Below are positions 26,745-38,773 of a stretch of DNA of 64,000 nucleotides, one piece after another (within the stretch, counting starts at the first letter, position 1; every line of letters starts with the position of its first letter). Origin of the DNA: Sphingomonas abaci (lineage in GTDB: Bacteria; Pseudomonadota; Alphaproteobacteria; Sphingomonadales; Sphingomonadaceae); assembly GCF_014199625.1 (NCBI RefSeq), contig NZ_JACHNY010000008.1, positions 78,369 to 142,368 on the forward strand, read 5' to 3'. The notes beneath the pieces are model-generated. The model was not told the DNA's origin, did no database searches, and saw only the letters and a list, made by a program, of their open reading frames with translations. The position numbers and the translations under genes were made by a program.

Positions 26745-27023
26745 TCAGAGCTTGTCCTTCAGACCCTTCGCGGCGGTAAACGACACCTTCTTCGACGCCG
26801 CGATCGTCATGGCTTCGCCGGTCGCCGGGTTGCGGCCCTGCCGCTCGGGCCGATCCTTGACGGCAAACTTGCCGAAACCAGGGATCGAGACTTCATCGCC
26901 CTTCGCTGCAGCGTCCGCGATCTGATCGAAAACCGCCGTGATCGCCTTCTTGGCGTCGGCTTCGCTCGATCCCGTCGACGTGGCGACGCCCTTGGCCAGC
27001 TCGCTGATGTTCATGCTATTCAT
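26745..27023 (-). CDS. HU-family nucleoid protein
   Basis: A 92-residue DNA-bending protein (89 residues if ATG 27014 is used). The HU core is seen in ISELAKGVATSTGSSEADAKKAITAVFDQI, GDEVSIPGFGKF and RPERQGRNPATGEAMTIAASKKVSFTAAKGLKDKL. The DNA-contacting arm RNPATGE is intact. GGGAGC lies close before ATG 27023. Plasmid-borne HU homologues can help organise the replicon or replace host HU. Confidence 0.9.
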   Translation of the reverse strand: MNSMNISELAKGVATSTGSSEADAKKAITAVFDQIADAAAKGDEVSIPGFGKFAVKDRPERQGRNPATGEAMTIAASKKVSFTAAKGLKDKL

Positions 27024-27055
27024 GCTCCCTAGAAAAACGAGCGGAATCCTTACTC

Positions 27056-27232
27056 ATGACGAGCGACGACACAAAGACCGTACTGGATGAGGCGAACGCC
27101 CGAGCGGTTGCGCTGATGCTCGACAAGCTCGAGGACCACGATGTTACCGTGATCTATGAGGCAGTCGGCGGGATAGGGCCGATCGCTGACATCGCGGCTG
27201 ACGCCATGAAGAACCGAAACATTGACCTCTAA
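27056..27232 (+). CDS. Small hypothetical protein (58 residues)
   Basis: ATG 27056 to TAA 27230-27232 encodes MTSDDTKTVLDEANARAVAL and so on, ending MKNRNIDL. The sequence is acidic and helical without a membrane segment. It is divergent from the HU-like gene by 32 bases and overlaps the HNH gene end by 4 bases. Its family was not recognised. The good codon pattern and position make it a plausible gene. Confidence 0.45.
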   Translation: MTSDDTKTVLDEANARAVALMLDKLEDHDVTVIYEAVGGIGPIADIAADAMKNRNIDL

Positions 27233-27675
27233 CTTGCAGCGTGTCGCTCGCGGGTGATGCGCGGATCCTCATACAGGTCCCGCATCGCCCGCAGCCGAAA
27301 CCCATTCCACCAGCGCTGCCAGCGGTGCTCGGCCGCATCGTGGATCATGTGGCAGCGTTGACAGAGCGCTCGCAGGTTAGCCGGGGCGCTGTTGCTCGGA
27401 TCATGATCGAGGTGCGCGCATGCCAGCACGACATAGGTCGTCCGGACGCTCGCCAGCGTAAAGCCGCCCTTCATCGAAACCCGCTTGCCCTGGTCTGACC
27501 GCCAACACCTCGCATCGGCATCCCACCAGCGTCCATCGCCAAGGTGAGCGACCCGCCGAAGGTGCGGCCGACCGCATTGCTCGCAGCGCCTGCCGGCGCG
27601 GTCGAACCGGATCGTGCCTGACAGCTGCTGCCAGTCGATCGGGTAAAGCCAACGGTTTTCGGCGCGGATCGGCAT
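27229..27675 (-). CDS. HNH endonuclease-like protein
   Basis: A 148-residue protein if it starts at MPIRAENRWLYP (ATG 27675). That start resembles the beginning of related HNH proteins. An in-frame ATG at 27756 would add 27 residues. Two Cys pairs (CEQCGR near residue 32 and CQRCH near residue 107) flank a central region, and AHLDHDPSNSAPANLRALCQRCHMIHD is the HNH-type zinc and metal core. It may be a nicking or restriction-like nuclease. It is divergent from the imu cassette. Confidence 0.7.
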   Translation of the reverse strand: MPIRAENRWLYPIDWQQLSGTIRFDRAGRRCEQCGRPHLRRVAHLGDGRWWDADARCWRSDQGKRVSMKGGFTLASVRTTYVVLACAHLDHDPSNSAPANLRALCQRCHMIHDAAEHRWQRWWNGFRLRAMRDLYEDPRITRERHAAS

Positions 27676-27809
27676 CGCATTTCTATGAGTCACGCGACCA
27701 GCCTTGGAAAGCTGATTTTCGCCGTTTGTTTTCACACCGTTTTGCAGGTGTTCCACCGCGAAACGATGAACCGAGAGGATCGAGGCTTGACCAATAGAGC
27801 TCGGTAACG

Positions 27810-27824
27810 GAACATAAAGGGAAC
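27810..27824. promoter_or_regulatory. LexA box (GAAC-N7-GAAC) before imuA
   Basis: GAAC-ATAAAGG-GAAC is the direct-repeat LexA site of alphaproteobacteria. It lies 18 bases before the imuA ATG, so LexA bound here would block the imuA-imuB-dnaE2 promoter until DNA damage occurs. Confidence 0.85.
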
Positions 27825-27842
27825 GAGTAGAGTCTAACCCTT

Positions 27843-28604
27843 ATGCCCGCCGCCCTTGATTCATCAGCGCCGACCATAGCGCATCTTCGGACGATCGCCA
27901 CACCCGCGACCGACTTCCGCATCATGCCTTTCGGTGTCGATGCGATCGACGGGCGGCTCGGGGCAGGGGGCCTTCGCGCGGGCGCGCTACACGAGGCGAC
28001 GGCACAGAGTGCCACGATGGTCGACGACGCGGCGACGACCCTCTTCCTCGCCAGCATCGCCGCGCGCGAAGCTGCTGCGACAGGCGGGCCGGTGTTGTGG
28101 GCGAGCTGCCGCGCTGACCTGTATGCGCCGGCGCTGGAGCAGATCGGCTTACCCAGCGCAGCCGTGATCCATGCCCAACCGCGCGATGACGCGGCCCTTC
28201 TGGCGGTGATCGAGGATACGGTGCGCGACGGTACACCGTCTGCCATCGTCGCGGAGGCGAGCAAAGTCTCCATGGTCGCCACCCGCCGCCTGCAGTTGGT
28301 CGCGGCCGAGGCTGACATGCCGGTCCTGCTTTTGCGCCGTCGACGCGGACTCAACGAGGATCCGCTTGCCGAACCATCCGCGGCCTGGACCCGCTGGCGG
28401 ATCGGCACCACACCGTCCGAGCGGCTTGAGGTCGCGGGTGTAGGAAGGGCGAGATGGACGGTGGAATGCGCTCGCCAGCGTGGTGGTGAGGGCTTCTCCC
28501 TGATTGTGGAGGGCAGCGATGAGACGGGTCGTCTCGCTGTTCCTGCCGGACTTGGCCATCGAGCGGCTGAGACGGTTGGAACGGTCCGCTTCGCGGCAGC
28601 CTGA
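27843..28604 (+). CDS. imuA: ImuA, mutasome accessory protein
   Basis: A 253-residue RecA/SulA-like protein. Typical blocks are MPFGVDAIDGRLGAGGLRAGALHEATAQ near the N-terminus and LLLRRRRGLNEDPLAEPSAAWTRWRIG in the C-terminal half. In alphaproteobacteria ImuA works with ImuB and DnaE2 in SOS-induced, error-prone synthesis across lesions. A LexA box lies directly upstream and the imuB start overlaps its 3' end. Confidence 0.9.
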   Translation: MPAALDSSAPTIAHLRTIATPATDFRIMPFGVDAIDGRLGAGGLRAGALHEATAQSATMVDDAATTLFLASIAAREAAATGGPVLWASCRADLYAPALEQIGLPSAAVIHAQPRDDAALLAVIEDTVRDGTPSAIVAEASKVSMVATRRLQLVAAEADMPVLLLRRRRGLNEDPLAEPSAAWTRWRIGTTPSERLEVAGVGRARWTVECARQRGGEGFSLIVEGSDETGRLAVPAGLGHRAAETVGTVRFAAA

Positions 28605-30308
28605 ACGGCTTGTCCTCGAGCTGCCGGTAGATGACGACCCCGGCGCCTGTTCGGTGCCGCGGGGCGGCGGTTGGCGGCCAGGTGCGCGGTGGGCACGCGA
28701 GGGCCTGCCGTCCCGCGTCGACGTCGAGACGCAGATCGCGGCGCTGCCAACACATGCGCAGCCGCCTATGCGCGAGCTCGGCCGGCGATCGGAGGCAGCA
28801 AGCCACCCCTATAAGACCGTGATCGCAGGGCATCCGGAGCCAAAAGCATCGCCGTTGGATATTAAAACCCATGGCTTTCCACCTCTGGCGCTTATCGGGA
28901 AGGCTGGCCGGCGCGAGGAGGTGGTTGCTGCCTGCGAAGGCGCACGGGCGCTTGGCATCCATCCCGGTATGGCTGCGACCCATGCGCGCGCGCTCGTATC
29001 GGATCTCGATTTCCGTCCGGCCGAGCCGGAGGCTGATGCTGCACTCCTCGACCGCTTGGCGCTGTTCGCGGTTCGGCGCTGGTCTCCGATTGCTGCTGTC
29101 ACGCCCGCCGATGGGCTCTGGATCGACCTTGCTGGCTGCGCGCATCTGCATGGTGGTGAGGAGCGGTTCTGCAGGCGGCTGATCGCCTTCTGCCGTCGTG
29201 CCGGCTTTACCGCACGCGTGGCCGTCGCTGATACGGCAGGGGCGGCCCATGCCCTCGCTCGCTTCGGCCGCAGCGAGCTGACCCGCGTCGAGCCGGGTGC
29301 AACCGCCAGTGCGATCTCGCCGCTGCCGATCGTCGCATTGCGCCTGGCGCCGAGCGCCATCAGCGCGGCCAAACGCTTCGGCTTCGAGACGATAGCGGAT
29401 CTGCTGCCGGTCGCGCGCGGACCGCTGGCGCGTCGGCTCGGCCTGCCGGCGATCACGCGTCTGGACCAGGCGCTCGGCGCCGTGGCCGAGCCAATCACCC
29501 CGCGCGAGGATGCCGAAGTTCCGATCGTCGAACGTCGCCTCCTTGAGCCGATCGGCACAGCTGAGGCGATCGAACAGGTTATGGGCGACCTGCTGAACGA
29601 TCTAGCGCAGGTCCTGGAGGCGCGAGGCTTGGGCGCACGGGCACTCCGCCTCACGGCCGTGCGCGTCGACGGCACGGAACAGGTCGTGGGTGTCGGCACG
29701 TCGCGGCCGACGCGCGAGGTATCGCACCTTCTCAGGCTCCTGAAGCTCAGGATCGAGCGGATCGACCCTGGCATGGGTCTCGAGCAATTCTGGCTGGTCG
29801 CGCCGCATACCGAACCGTTGGATGCGGTCGACCTTGGCGCGGTCCTCGCCGGCGAGACGCTGGTGCGGGACCCGGCGCGCCTCGTCGACGTCATCGCCGG
29901 CAGGATTGGAGGCTATGCCGTCTACCGGCTTGCGCCCGTCGAAAGCCATGTGCCGGAGCGGGCCGTCACCCGCTCCGACCCGGTGGAGATGCCAGGATCA
30001 TGGCCGGCATGGAAGCGCCCGATCCGCCTCTTTGCCCGGCCTGAACCGCTGGCGCGCGTGATGGCGCTGATGCCGGACCAGCCACCGCGTCGGTTCGAGT
30101 GGCGGGGCAAGACCTACAAGATCGTTGCCGGCGACGGCCCCGAGCGCGTGCACGGCGAGTGGTGGCGCCGCGATGCCGAGGTGTGGGCGGTGCGGGACTA
30201 TTACCGTGTCGAGGACGATGCGGGCGGCCGCTACTGGGTCTTCCGCCGCGGTGACGGTTTCGAGGAAGATACGGGCGACCTGTCCTGGTGGATGCACGGG
30301 GTCTTCGG

Positions 30309-30312
<4 letters not shown>
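28519..30312 (+). CDS. imuB: ImuB, inactive Y-family polymerase-like mutasome protein
   Basis: A 597-residue protein starting ATG 28519 ([17 protein letters not shown]), with GAGG just upstream, overlapping imuA by 86 bases. The Y-family fold is seen in [32 protein letters not shown] and [22 protein letters not shown]. ImuB proteins lack the acidic catalytic residues and act as a hub linking the beta clamp, ImuA and DnaE2. It is somewhat longer than usual, with an extra N-terminal region. The stop overlaps the dnaE2 start. Confidence 0.9.
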
Positions 30313-33572
<3,260 letters not shown>

Positions 33573-33575
33573 TCC

Positions 33576-33863
33576 GTGTCGACGCTGCCTCGGCACCAGC
33601 GCGTGGTGATCGCGCTGTCGGTGCACATCCTGCGTGCCGGCGTGGCCAGGTGTTCGGAGACGACCGTCGACGGCATGGAAGTCCGTCTCGCGCTACGCTG
33701 TCTTCTACCCCACTGCCCTGAACGTTGGCCCCTCGAGCTCTATTGGGATGCAGCATCCCAGACGAACGAAATTGGCAGAGCCCAAGGCGTGACGGCCGCG
33801 TTTAACGGGATCGTTCGCCAGCTTCGCAAGGCGGGACGGTATGAGGACGTGTCACCGCTGTGA
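33576..33863 (+). CDS. Hypothetical protein (95 residues)
   Basis: Starts with GTG 33576, 3 bases after the dnaE2 stop, and ends at TGA 33861-33863. It contains CLLPHCPERWPLELYWDAASQTNE and IGRAQGVTAAFNGIVRQLRKAGRYED. No family was recognised. Its close spacing suggests co-transcription with the imu cassette and with the next gene. Confidence 0.5.
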   Translation: MSTLPRHQRVVIALSVHILRAGVARCSETTVDGMEVRLALRCLLPHCPERWPLELYWDAASQTNEIGRAQGVTAAFNGIVRQLRKAGRYEDVSPL

Positions 33864-34099
33864 GCAAACGGCCGACGATCGAGGCACCGTACAAAACGCT
33901 CGGTGAATGGGCGGCCGATCGCGCCGACATGCGGATTGCATGCGTCTGCGGTCGGAGCATGAACATGCCGGCAGGCCAAATCCTCGAACGGTTTCATGGC
34001 GACGGCGACGTGGCATCCAAGGTCATTCGGTTGCGATGCCGAGGATGCGGTCGCCGCGGCCATGCTTCTGTATCGTCGGTGCCGATCCTGCGCCGCTAA
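33860..34099 (+). CDS. Hypothetical zinc-ribbon-like protein (79 residues)
   Basis: Starts with GTG 33860, overlapping the previous stop by 4 bases. Two Cys pairs, ACVCGR near residue 29 and RCRGCGRRGH near residue 62, could form a zinc ribbon. No family was recognised. Translation coupling with the previous gene is likely. Confidence 0.5.
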   Translation: MSKRPTIEAPYKTLGEWAADRADMRIACVCGRSMNMPAGQILERFHGDGDVASKVIRLRCRGCGRRGHASVSSVPILRR

Positions 34100-34103
34100 G
34101 GCA

Positions 34104-34310
34104 TCAGGCGTCGCCAACGGTCAGTGCAGACCTTCCGCCGTCGGCCTTTCCGGCCATGCCGGGCACCTCATCAAGCTGACGAAGATCGGTGAACTTGCCG
34201 CGCTCCTCACGGTAGCGCACAATCTCGAAACCATGGCCTTTGAGCTCGGGAACAGCATCCAGCTGCTCGGCCGTCGCAGTGTTTACGTTGACGAGAGATG
34301 CGTCGCTCAT
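34104..34310 (-). CDS. ComEA-like helix-hairpin-helix protein (68 residues)
   Basis: Starts MSDASLVNVNTATAEQLDAV at ATG 34310 behind AAGG. VNVNTATAEQLDAVPELKGHGFEIVRYREERGKFTDLRQLDEVPGM is the helix-hairpin-helix repeat of ComEA, which binds DNA without sequence specificity. There is no signal peptide or membrane anchor, so it is probably cytoplasmic. A longer frame upstream to 34535 is not supported. Confidence 0.7.
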   Translation of the reverse strand: MSDASLVNVNTATAEQLDAVPELKGHGFEIVRYREERGKFTDLRQLDEVPGMAGKADGGRSALTVGDA

Positions 34311-34395
34311 GGTCATCCTTTTCGTTTGCCGGTAGCAAACCGATAGGAGCCCCTCCCGGTTCAGACTGCCGCAGAACGGCGAGAAAGGGTGACCA

Positions 34396-34659
34396 ATGGC
34401 CAACCATGACGCTCCGGAAGACACGAACGATATTCGGGCGCTGCTCGCCCATTTACTCGCTGGCGTCACTGGCAAGCCCGAAGCGCACTGGGAAAAGCTG
34501 ATAGGCGAGGTGACGGCTTTGCCCATCGTATTCAATCCCCGGTCAAATTGGAGGATTGATCAGAGCGGCACGATGAAGGAGATCGACGCCATTGCGAAAG
34601 CCGCAGAGGTTGTGCGCCAGGCACATCCCTACGTCCCGTCACCGAAAACCTTGACCTAG
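34396..34659 (+). CDS. Hypothetical protein (87 residues)
   Basis: Starts ATG 34396 with AGAAAGGG upstream. It contains EDTNDIRALLAHLLAGVTGKPEAHWEKLIGEV, and its 3' end overlaps the convergent Cro/CI gene by 4 bases. It is likely cytoplasmic. No family was recognised. Confidence 0.5.
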   Translation: MANHDAPEDTNDIRALLAHLLAGVTGKPEAHWEKLIGEVTALPIVFNPRSNWRIDQSGTMKEIDAIAKAAEVVRQAHPYVPSPKTLT

Positions 34660-34853
34660 TCGCCGAAGATTTCGGCAATCGGTCGACTGAAAAGGCGTGC
34701 AATCTGGAACGCGCTAGACAACGATGGATCGTGCTTCCCCGTTTCGATCGCGTTGACCGCTTGCCGTGAGATCTGAAGCCTTTCAGCGAGCTGTGCTTGG
34801 CTCCAACCACGCTCTTTGCGGAGGACCTTCAGCCTGTTGCAAAGACCCGCCAC
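34656..34853 (-). CDS. Cro/CI (XRE)-family transcriptional regulator
   Basis: A 65-residue helix-turn-helix protein. LKVLRKERGWSQAQLAERLQISRQAVNAIETGKHDPSLSSAFQIARLF is a complete XRE domain that fills almost the whole protein, as in YozG-type regulators. It is the last gene of a leftward group with the SGNH hydrolase and a membrane protein, separated by 3 bases. It may regulate that group. Confidence 0.85.
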   Translation of the reverse strand: MAGLCNRLKVLRKERGWSQAQLAERLQISRQAVNAIETGKHDPSLSSAFQIARLFSRPIAEIFGD

Positions 34854-34856
34854 GGC

Positions 34857-35348
34857 TTAGAAGGTGACAACAACGGCTTGGCGGACGAGCCGCTGAGCGC
34901 TTGGTGAGGTTGACCGGGCACCTGGCGAGCGTTGTGTTGGTCGTGGCGCACTCACCATCTGAGCGACTGAGCTATAACTGACAGGGTGGATGCCGTCTTG
35001 TGTACGAAAGGCGTCCAGGTGCACGACCGTATCGCCGAAGGTCACGGCAACAGTCCTGACGATCGCTGAGGCAGCCGGGTTATACGGCGCGATCCAAACG
35101 ACCCGGGACGCAGTGGTTCTACGCCGGATGACGTCCAGATTTCGAAGAAGCTTAGGGCTGCGCGGATCGTTCGAACCGAGAGCTATGACAACGAGGCTGG
35201 CAGACAACGTCTCAGGGGAGAACCGCAGCGCGTCACTGGAAGATGCGCCAACACGAGCGCGCGTCTCGCACTGAATGCCCGACATCGCCAACGCTGCGGC
35301 GGTGCCAACTGCGGTGCTGTCACCGAGGATCAGGCAGAATGGGATCAT
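34857..35348 (-). CDS. SGNH/GDSL-type hydrolase
   Basis: A 163-residue protein with the SGNH residues in order: Ser in LGDSTAVG near residue 10, Gly/Asn in ALGSNDPRS near residue 57 and the catalytic Asp-His in DGIHPVSYS near residue 118. These enzymes are esterases or acyl-hydrolases, some acting on cell-wall or glycan acetyl groups. No clear signal peptide is present. It overlaps the upstream membrane gene by 4 bases. Its place beside the transfer genes suggests help in wall or envelope remodelling, which is an inference. Confidence 0.7.
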   Translation of the reverse strand: MIPFCLILGDSTAVGTAAALAMSGIQCETRARVGASSSDALRFSPETLSASLVVIALGSNDPRSPKLLRNLDVIRRRTTASRVVWIAPYNPAASAIVRTVAVTFGDTVVHLDAFRTQDGIHPVSYSSVAQMVSAPRPTQRSPGARSTSPSAQRLVRQAVVVTF

Positions 35349-35713
35349 TTGTGACCCAGCAGGGCCAGTACGATAGCGAGCGACATGACGAACAGGGAAA
35401 GCCAGATGGCGATCTGCCCGTAGATGTGGAGTACCACACCTACCCAGGAGTGCCGCTTTCGAAGCAAGATGCCGCTGCCGACGGCGATGAAGAAGGCGAT
35501 GGTCGTAGGCATCGTTATCGATGGTGATCTATTCAACGATGCCTCTGCCAACGGGAAGAGTCCGATCATCATAACCAGGAGCCAAGAAAACCCTAGCAGC
35601 GCACCGTCAAACACCTGTCGCGCTGACGGGTTTTCGTTATGAACTCCGGTGCGGCGAACGCCTTGATGGCCATTAACAAACGCTGTATCCTTGCGGCGGG
35701 AGCAATGTGCCAT
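35345..35713 (-). CDS. Small membrane protein
   Basis: A 122-residue protein with three hydrophobic segments (about residues 37-56, 68-84 and 93-118). The only in-frame start is ATG 35713, which overlaps the divergent start at 35712 by two bases, so the true start is uncertain. It overlaps the SGNH gene and should be co-transcribed with it. No family was recognised. Confidence 0.5.
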   Translation of the reverse strand: MAHCSRRKDTAFVNGHQGVRRTGVHNENPSARQVFDGALLGFSWLLVMMIGLFPLAEASLNRSPSITMPTTIAFFIAVGSGILLRKRHSWVGVVLHIYGQIAIWLSLFVMSLAIVLALLGHK

Positions 35714-35903
35714 GGCCTACGACCTCACCCAGTACCTGATTACGCGAGACCAGAGCGGCTCTGGCGGCGTGATCGCGACGCCGGCGTCTGAAATCCCGGC
35801 TGTTGAAGCTCCGGCTGCGGATGCACCACGAAGCCATCAGCTTGCCTATTTGGCAGTCTACGGTGCATGTTTCGTCGGCCTCCTTCTTTGGTTCTGGAGT
35901 TAG
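35712..35903 (+). CDS. Single-span membrane protein (63 residues)
   Basis: Starts ATG 35712 (MAYDLTQYLITRDQ) behind GGGAG. An Ala/Pro-rich linker is followed by a C-terminal hydrophobic segment (LAYLAVYGACFVGLLLWFW). It lies 3 bases from the traG stop on the other strand. No family was recognised. Confidence 0.5.
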   Translation: MAYDLTQYLITRDQSGSGGVIATPASEIPAVEAPAADAPRSHQLAYLAVYGACFVGLLLWFWS

Positions 35904-35906
35904 GCT

Positions 35907-38762
35907 TCACTTCCTCAGCGAGGGGTCGACGAAGAAGCCCTTTCCAAGCTTTTCGTCGATCTCTGCCTTCACGGGCTGCGCAGCCATAACGGTAGAAGAG
36001 CGCTGCGCCGTAGCCAGACTACGCGCATCCTGCACCTTGCCCGACCCTGCCTCAATCGCCTCGGCCGCAGCGACGGGTGCGGCTGACTGCCCAGGGCCGC
36101 CAGCATCTATCAGGCCGCCGGGCTTATACATCTTCTCTATGGCTCCTGCGCCGGCCAGCGCCGGACCACTCAGCTCATGCGGGTCATTTAGATGGAGCTG
36201 GCCCTGTACCTCGTTGAACATACCTTCCTGACGTTCAGAAAGGAACTTCGCGATCAAGGTATCGCGCACCTGCCGGCGATGACCGGTCAGGCCAACTTCA
36301 TGAAGCCCAGGCGCATCAAGCCCACCGGCTTTCTGGCTCTCGCGGGCGTACCAATCACCAAGCTCAGCACTGAGGTTGGTGCTCATCTGCATGCTATGCG
36401 TTTCGGCATAGCTGATATCTTGGGAGAGCTGCTGTGCCCTCTCACGCGACTGGCGCGCGCGCTCCTCGAACGAATGCGCCCGGGCAAGGGCCTCTTCGCG
36501 CGAAAGCGACGAACTGCGACTGGTGCTGCCGCGAGCGAACGTCCCGGAGCGGTTTGTGTCGGTATCGCCGATGCTTGCGCCGTTGGCGACAGTGGTGTCG
36601 TCGCGGACGCTCTGCGTCGTCGAATTGCGATCATCAGTGCCGCGAGATTGATCCGCGTTGTGACTGAGGCGGTCGCCTTGGATCCCGGTCTTGGAGACCT
36701 CTCCACCAATCGAGGGAAGAGCACCAACGGCACGACCGAGCAATCCGCCGCGGCCCGTCGTTGGAGTGTTGGCGCCTGCCCCTTCCGGAGCAGGACTGGA
36801 ACGGCGACCGCCACCCCCGCCGATGCTGGCTCCGATCGTGCCACGAACAGTGTCGATTGTCTCAGCGCTACGATTGTTGCCGTCGGTAAGCCGCCTCGAT
36901 TGCGTAATGGCGCTTTGATCCTCGAGGCCGGTAGATGTGCCCTGACTGTTACGGACGCTCCGGTCGACCGTCGCAGTATGCTGCGAGGTTGATCCCGTTT
37001 CCCAGCCTCGGATTTGCTCGGCAGAAACCCCGGTGGCCCAACGACCCGTCTGGCTATATGTCGTCAACGCCGCTGCAGAGGCCTCGTCACTTTCAGCAGA
37101 TCGGTCATAGGCGCTCTTCGTGGTCTTCATATCCGAAAGGAAGCCCGCATTGAGGGTCGGCGTGCTCTCAAATCGACTAATTGCCCCGTTTGTATCAATT
37201 ACGGAGTGGCCGTTGCCATAGCTGCTTGCGGTGGCACCATTGTCAAATCGGAAGCTCGAACCGGCAGCACCCGACGAAAACATGGGTGTGTCTTGCCAAT
37301 TGTTGCTTTGACGCATGTTCGATGTCGAGTTGGCGAAGCTCGTGTTGCCATAAGAATAGTTGCCGGTCGTCTGCTCGGCCGCAGCCGCTTCAGCTGCGTT
37401 CTGAGCCGGGTTGAGGACCGATGTCGCCTGACCCGAGATACTCATCGCGCCCTTGGCGAGACCCGCCGCGAGGAAGGGCACACTCATCAGCATGAAGCCG
37501 GCGATCGTGGCCGTCTCGGCATTGACGGCGCCGATGCCCGCGAACGTGCCTAGCGACATACCTCCTTCCGCTGCGCCCTGGGCGGCACTGGTGGCGCGCG
37601 TCATGCAGATCATGTGGAGGATGACGTACAGCGGCCCCCAAGACGCGAGGTAGAAGAACCCGGTCAGATAGCCCTTGAGCGCCCCGACCCCCGTTTGAGG
37701 CATCAGGAAGAGCGGGAAAATCACCGGGAACATCGCGTAGAACACGACCGTGAGCACGATGTTGAGGATCGGAACCCAGCTCATCGCCTGTTGGGCGATC
37801 GAGTTGTACGTGTTGCGCGCCTGAATGTCCGCCCGCGTCGTGGCGAAGGTATCGATCGACGCCGCGCCCGGACCACCGGCCATCCCGTCGCGAGCCTGCA
37901 TGAACGCGTTGATCGCCGTGTTCTGCCGCATCACGGCTTCGTAGTTGGCGCTCGAGGCGGTGAAGGCCTGATTGACGATCGGAACATCGGCACGAAGCTT
38001 AGCCGAGGCGACGGCGGTCGAGAGTTTGGGGAAGGCCTGCTTCGACCAGATCGGCGTGTGCGCCGCGATCATCGGCGTCCATTGCTCTGAGAGCAGGTTG
38101 TAGGCGTTGTTGCACGTGATGATGTCGCTTGTCACCGACGCACCGTTGCGGCTGACCCAAGGCTGCGACCGGGCGACCGAACCCGGCCCCATCGCGCTCC
38201 ATAGGTCCTTCGCGTTCGCCAAGTCGGTCATCGACTTCTGACCGAGCATGATGTCGCCGAACACGCAGTTCTTGAAATGCGCCGACAGGTTGGTCGCAAA
38301 CTCGGCGTCGCGGATCTCGAAATTGCGCGTCGCGTCGAAAAGGCGCGCGCCATAGACCATGCCGTTGGTTGAGTAGTTCAGCTGGCTTGGCATCGTGAAG
38401 ACCGTCTCGGCCGTGCGGGTGAGCCAGTCACCGACCTGACTGGTGAAGCTCGCGATCACGCCCAGCCCGAGGGGCACGTTGGCAACGGCGGCAGGGGCCA
38501 GCGACGGGTTGATGCGGTCGGTCACCTTCACCGACACGGTAGGGACCATCAAGCACATGTAGATGAGCGTCGAGCCAATGAACCAGTTCATCCAGACGCG
38601 GACGTTCATCGTGAAGGCGACGCACAGAAGCGAATAGATCAGGCCGAGGACCATGACGACGCGAAGGAGCGAACGGTAGCCGCCCCCTCCCGTCCACGCT
38701 GCGACGGCGTTGAACGTGTTGACGATGTATTCGCCACCGCCGATCGTGAAGACCTCGACCAT
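35907..38762 (-). CDS. traG: TraG, F-type mating-pair stabilisation/entry-exclusion protein
   Basis: A 951-residue inner-membrane protein. The TraG N-terminal domain starts MVEVFTIGGGEYIVNTFNAVAAW and has hydrophobic segments near residues 33-50, 60-75, 330-355, 370-390 and 415-440. The long C-terminal part (about residues 450-951) is polar, rich in Ser/Thr/Asn and Gly, with a predicted coiled coil near 755-800 (EEALARAHSFEERARQSRERA). In F the N-terminus helps pilus assembly and the C-terminus stabilises mating pairs. It ends the transfer operon. Confidence 0.9.
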   Translation of the reverse strand: MVEVFTIGGGEYIVNTFNAVAAWTGGGGYRSLLRVVMVLGLIYSLLCVAFTMNVRVWMNWFIGSTLIYMCLMVPTVSVKVTDRINPSLAPAAVANVPLGLGVIASFTSQVGDWLTRTAETVFTMPSQLNYSTNGMVYGARLFDATRNFEIRDAEFATNLSAHFKNCVFGDIMLGQKSMTDLANAKDLWSAMGPGSVARSQPWVSRNGASVTSDIITCNNAYNLLSEQWTPMIAAHTPIWSKQAFPKLSTAVASAKLRADVPIVNQAFTASSANYEAVMRQNTAINAFMQARDGMAGGPGAASIDTFATTRADIQARNTYNSIAQQAMSWVPILNIVLTVVFYAMFPVIFPLFLMPQTGVGALKGYLTGFFYLASWGPLYVILHMICMTRATSAAQGAAEGGMSLGTFAGIGAVNAETATIAGFMLMSVPFLAAGLAKGAMSISGQATSVLNPAQNAAEAAAAEQTTGNYSYGNTSFANSTSNMRQSNNWQDTPMFSSGAAGSSFRFDNGATASSYGNGHSVIDTNGAISRFESTPTLNAGFLSDMKTTKSAYDRSAESDEASAAALTTYSQTGRWATGVSAEQIRGWETGSTSQHTATVDRSVRNSQGTSTGLEDQSAITQSRRLTDGNNRSAETIDTVRGTIGASIGGGGGRRSSPAPEGAGANTPTTGRGGLLGRAVGALPSIGGEVSKTGIQGDRLSHNADQSRGTDDRNSTTQSVRDDTTVANGASIGDTDTNRSGTFARGSTSRSSSLSREEALARAHSFEERARQSRERAQQLSQDISYAETHSMQMSTNLSAELGDWYARESQKAGGLDAPGLHEVGLTGHRRQVRDTLIAKFLSERQEGMFNEVQGQLHLNDPHELSGPALAGAGAIEKMYKPGGLIDAGGPGQSAAPVAAAEAIEAGSGKVQDARSLATAQRSSTVMAAQPVKAEIDEKLGKGFFVDPSLRK

Positions 38763-38773
38763 GCCGTTCGTCC

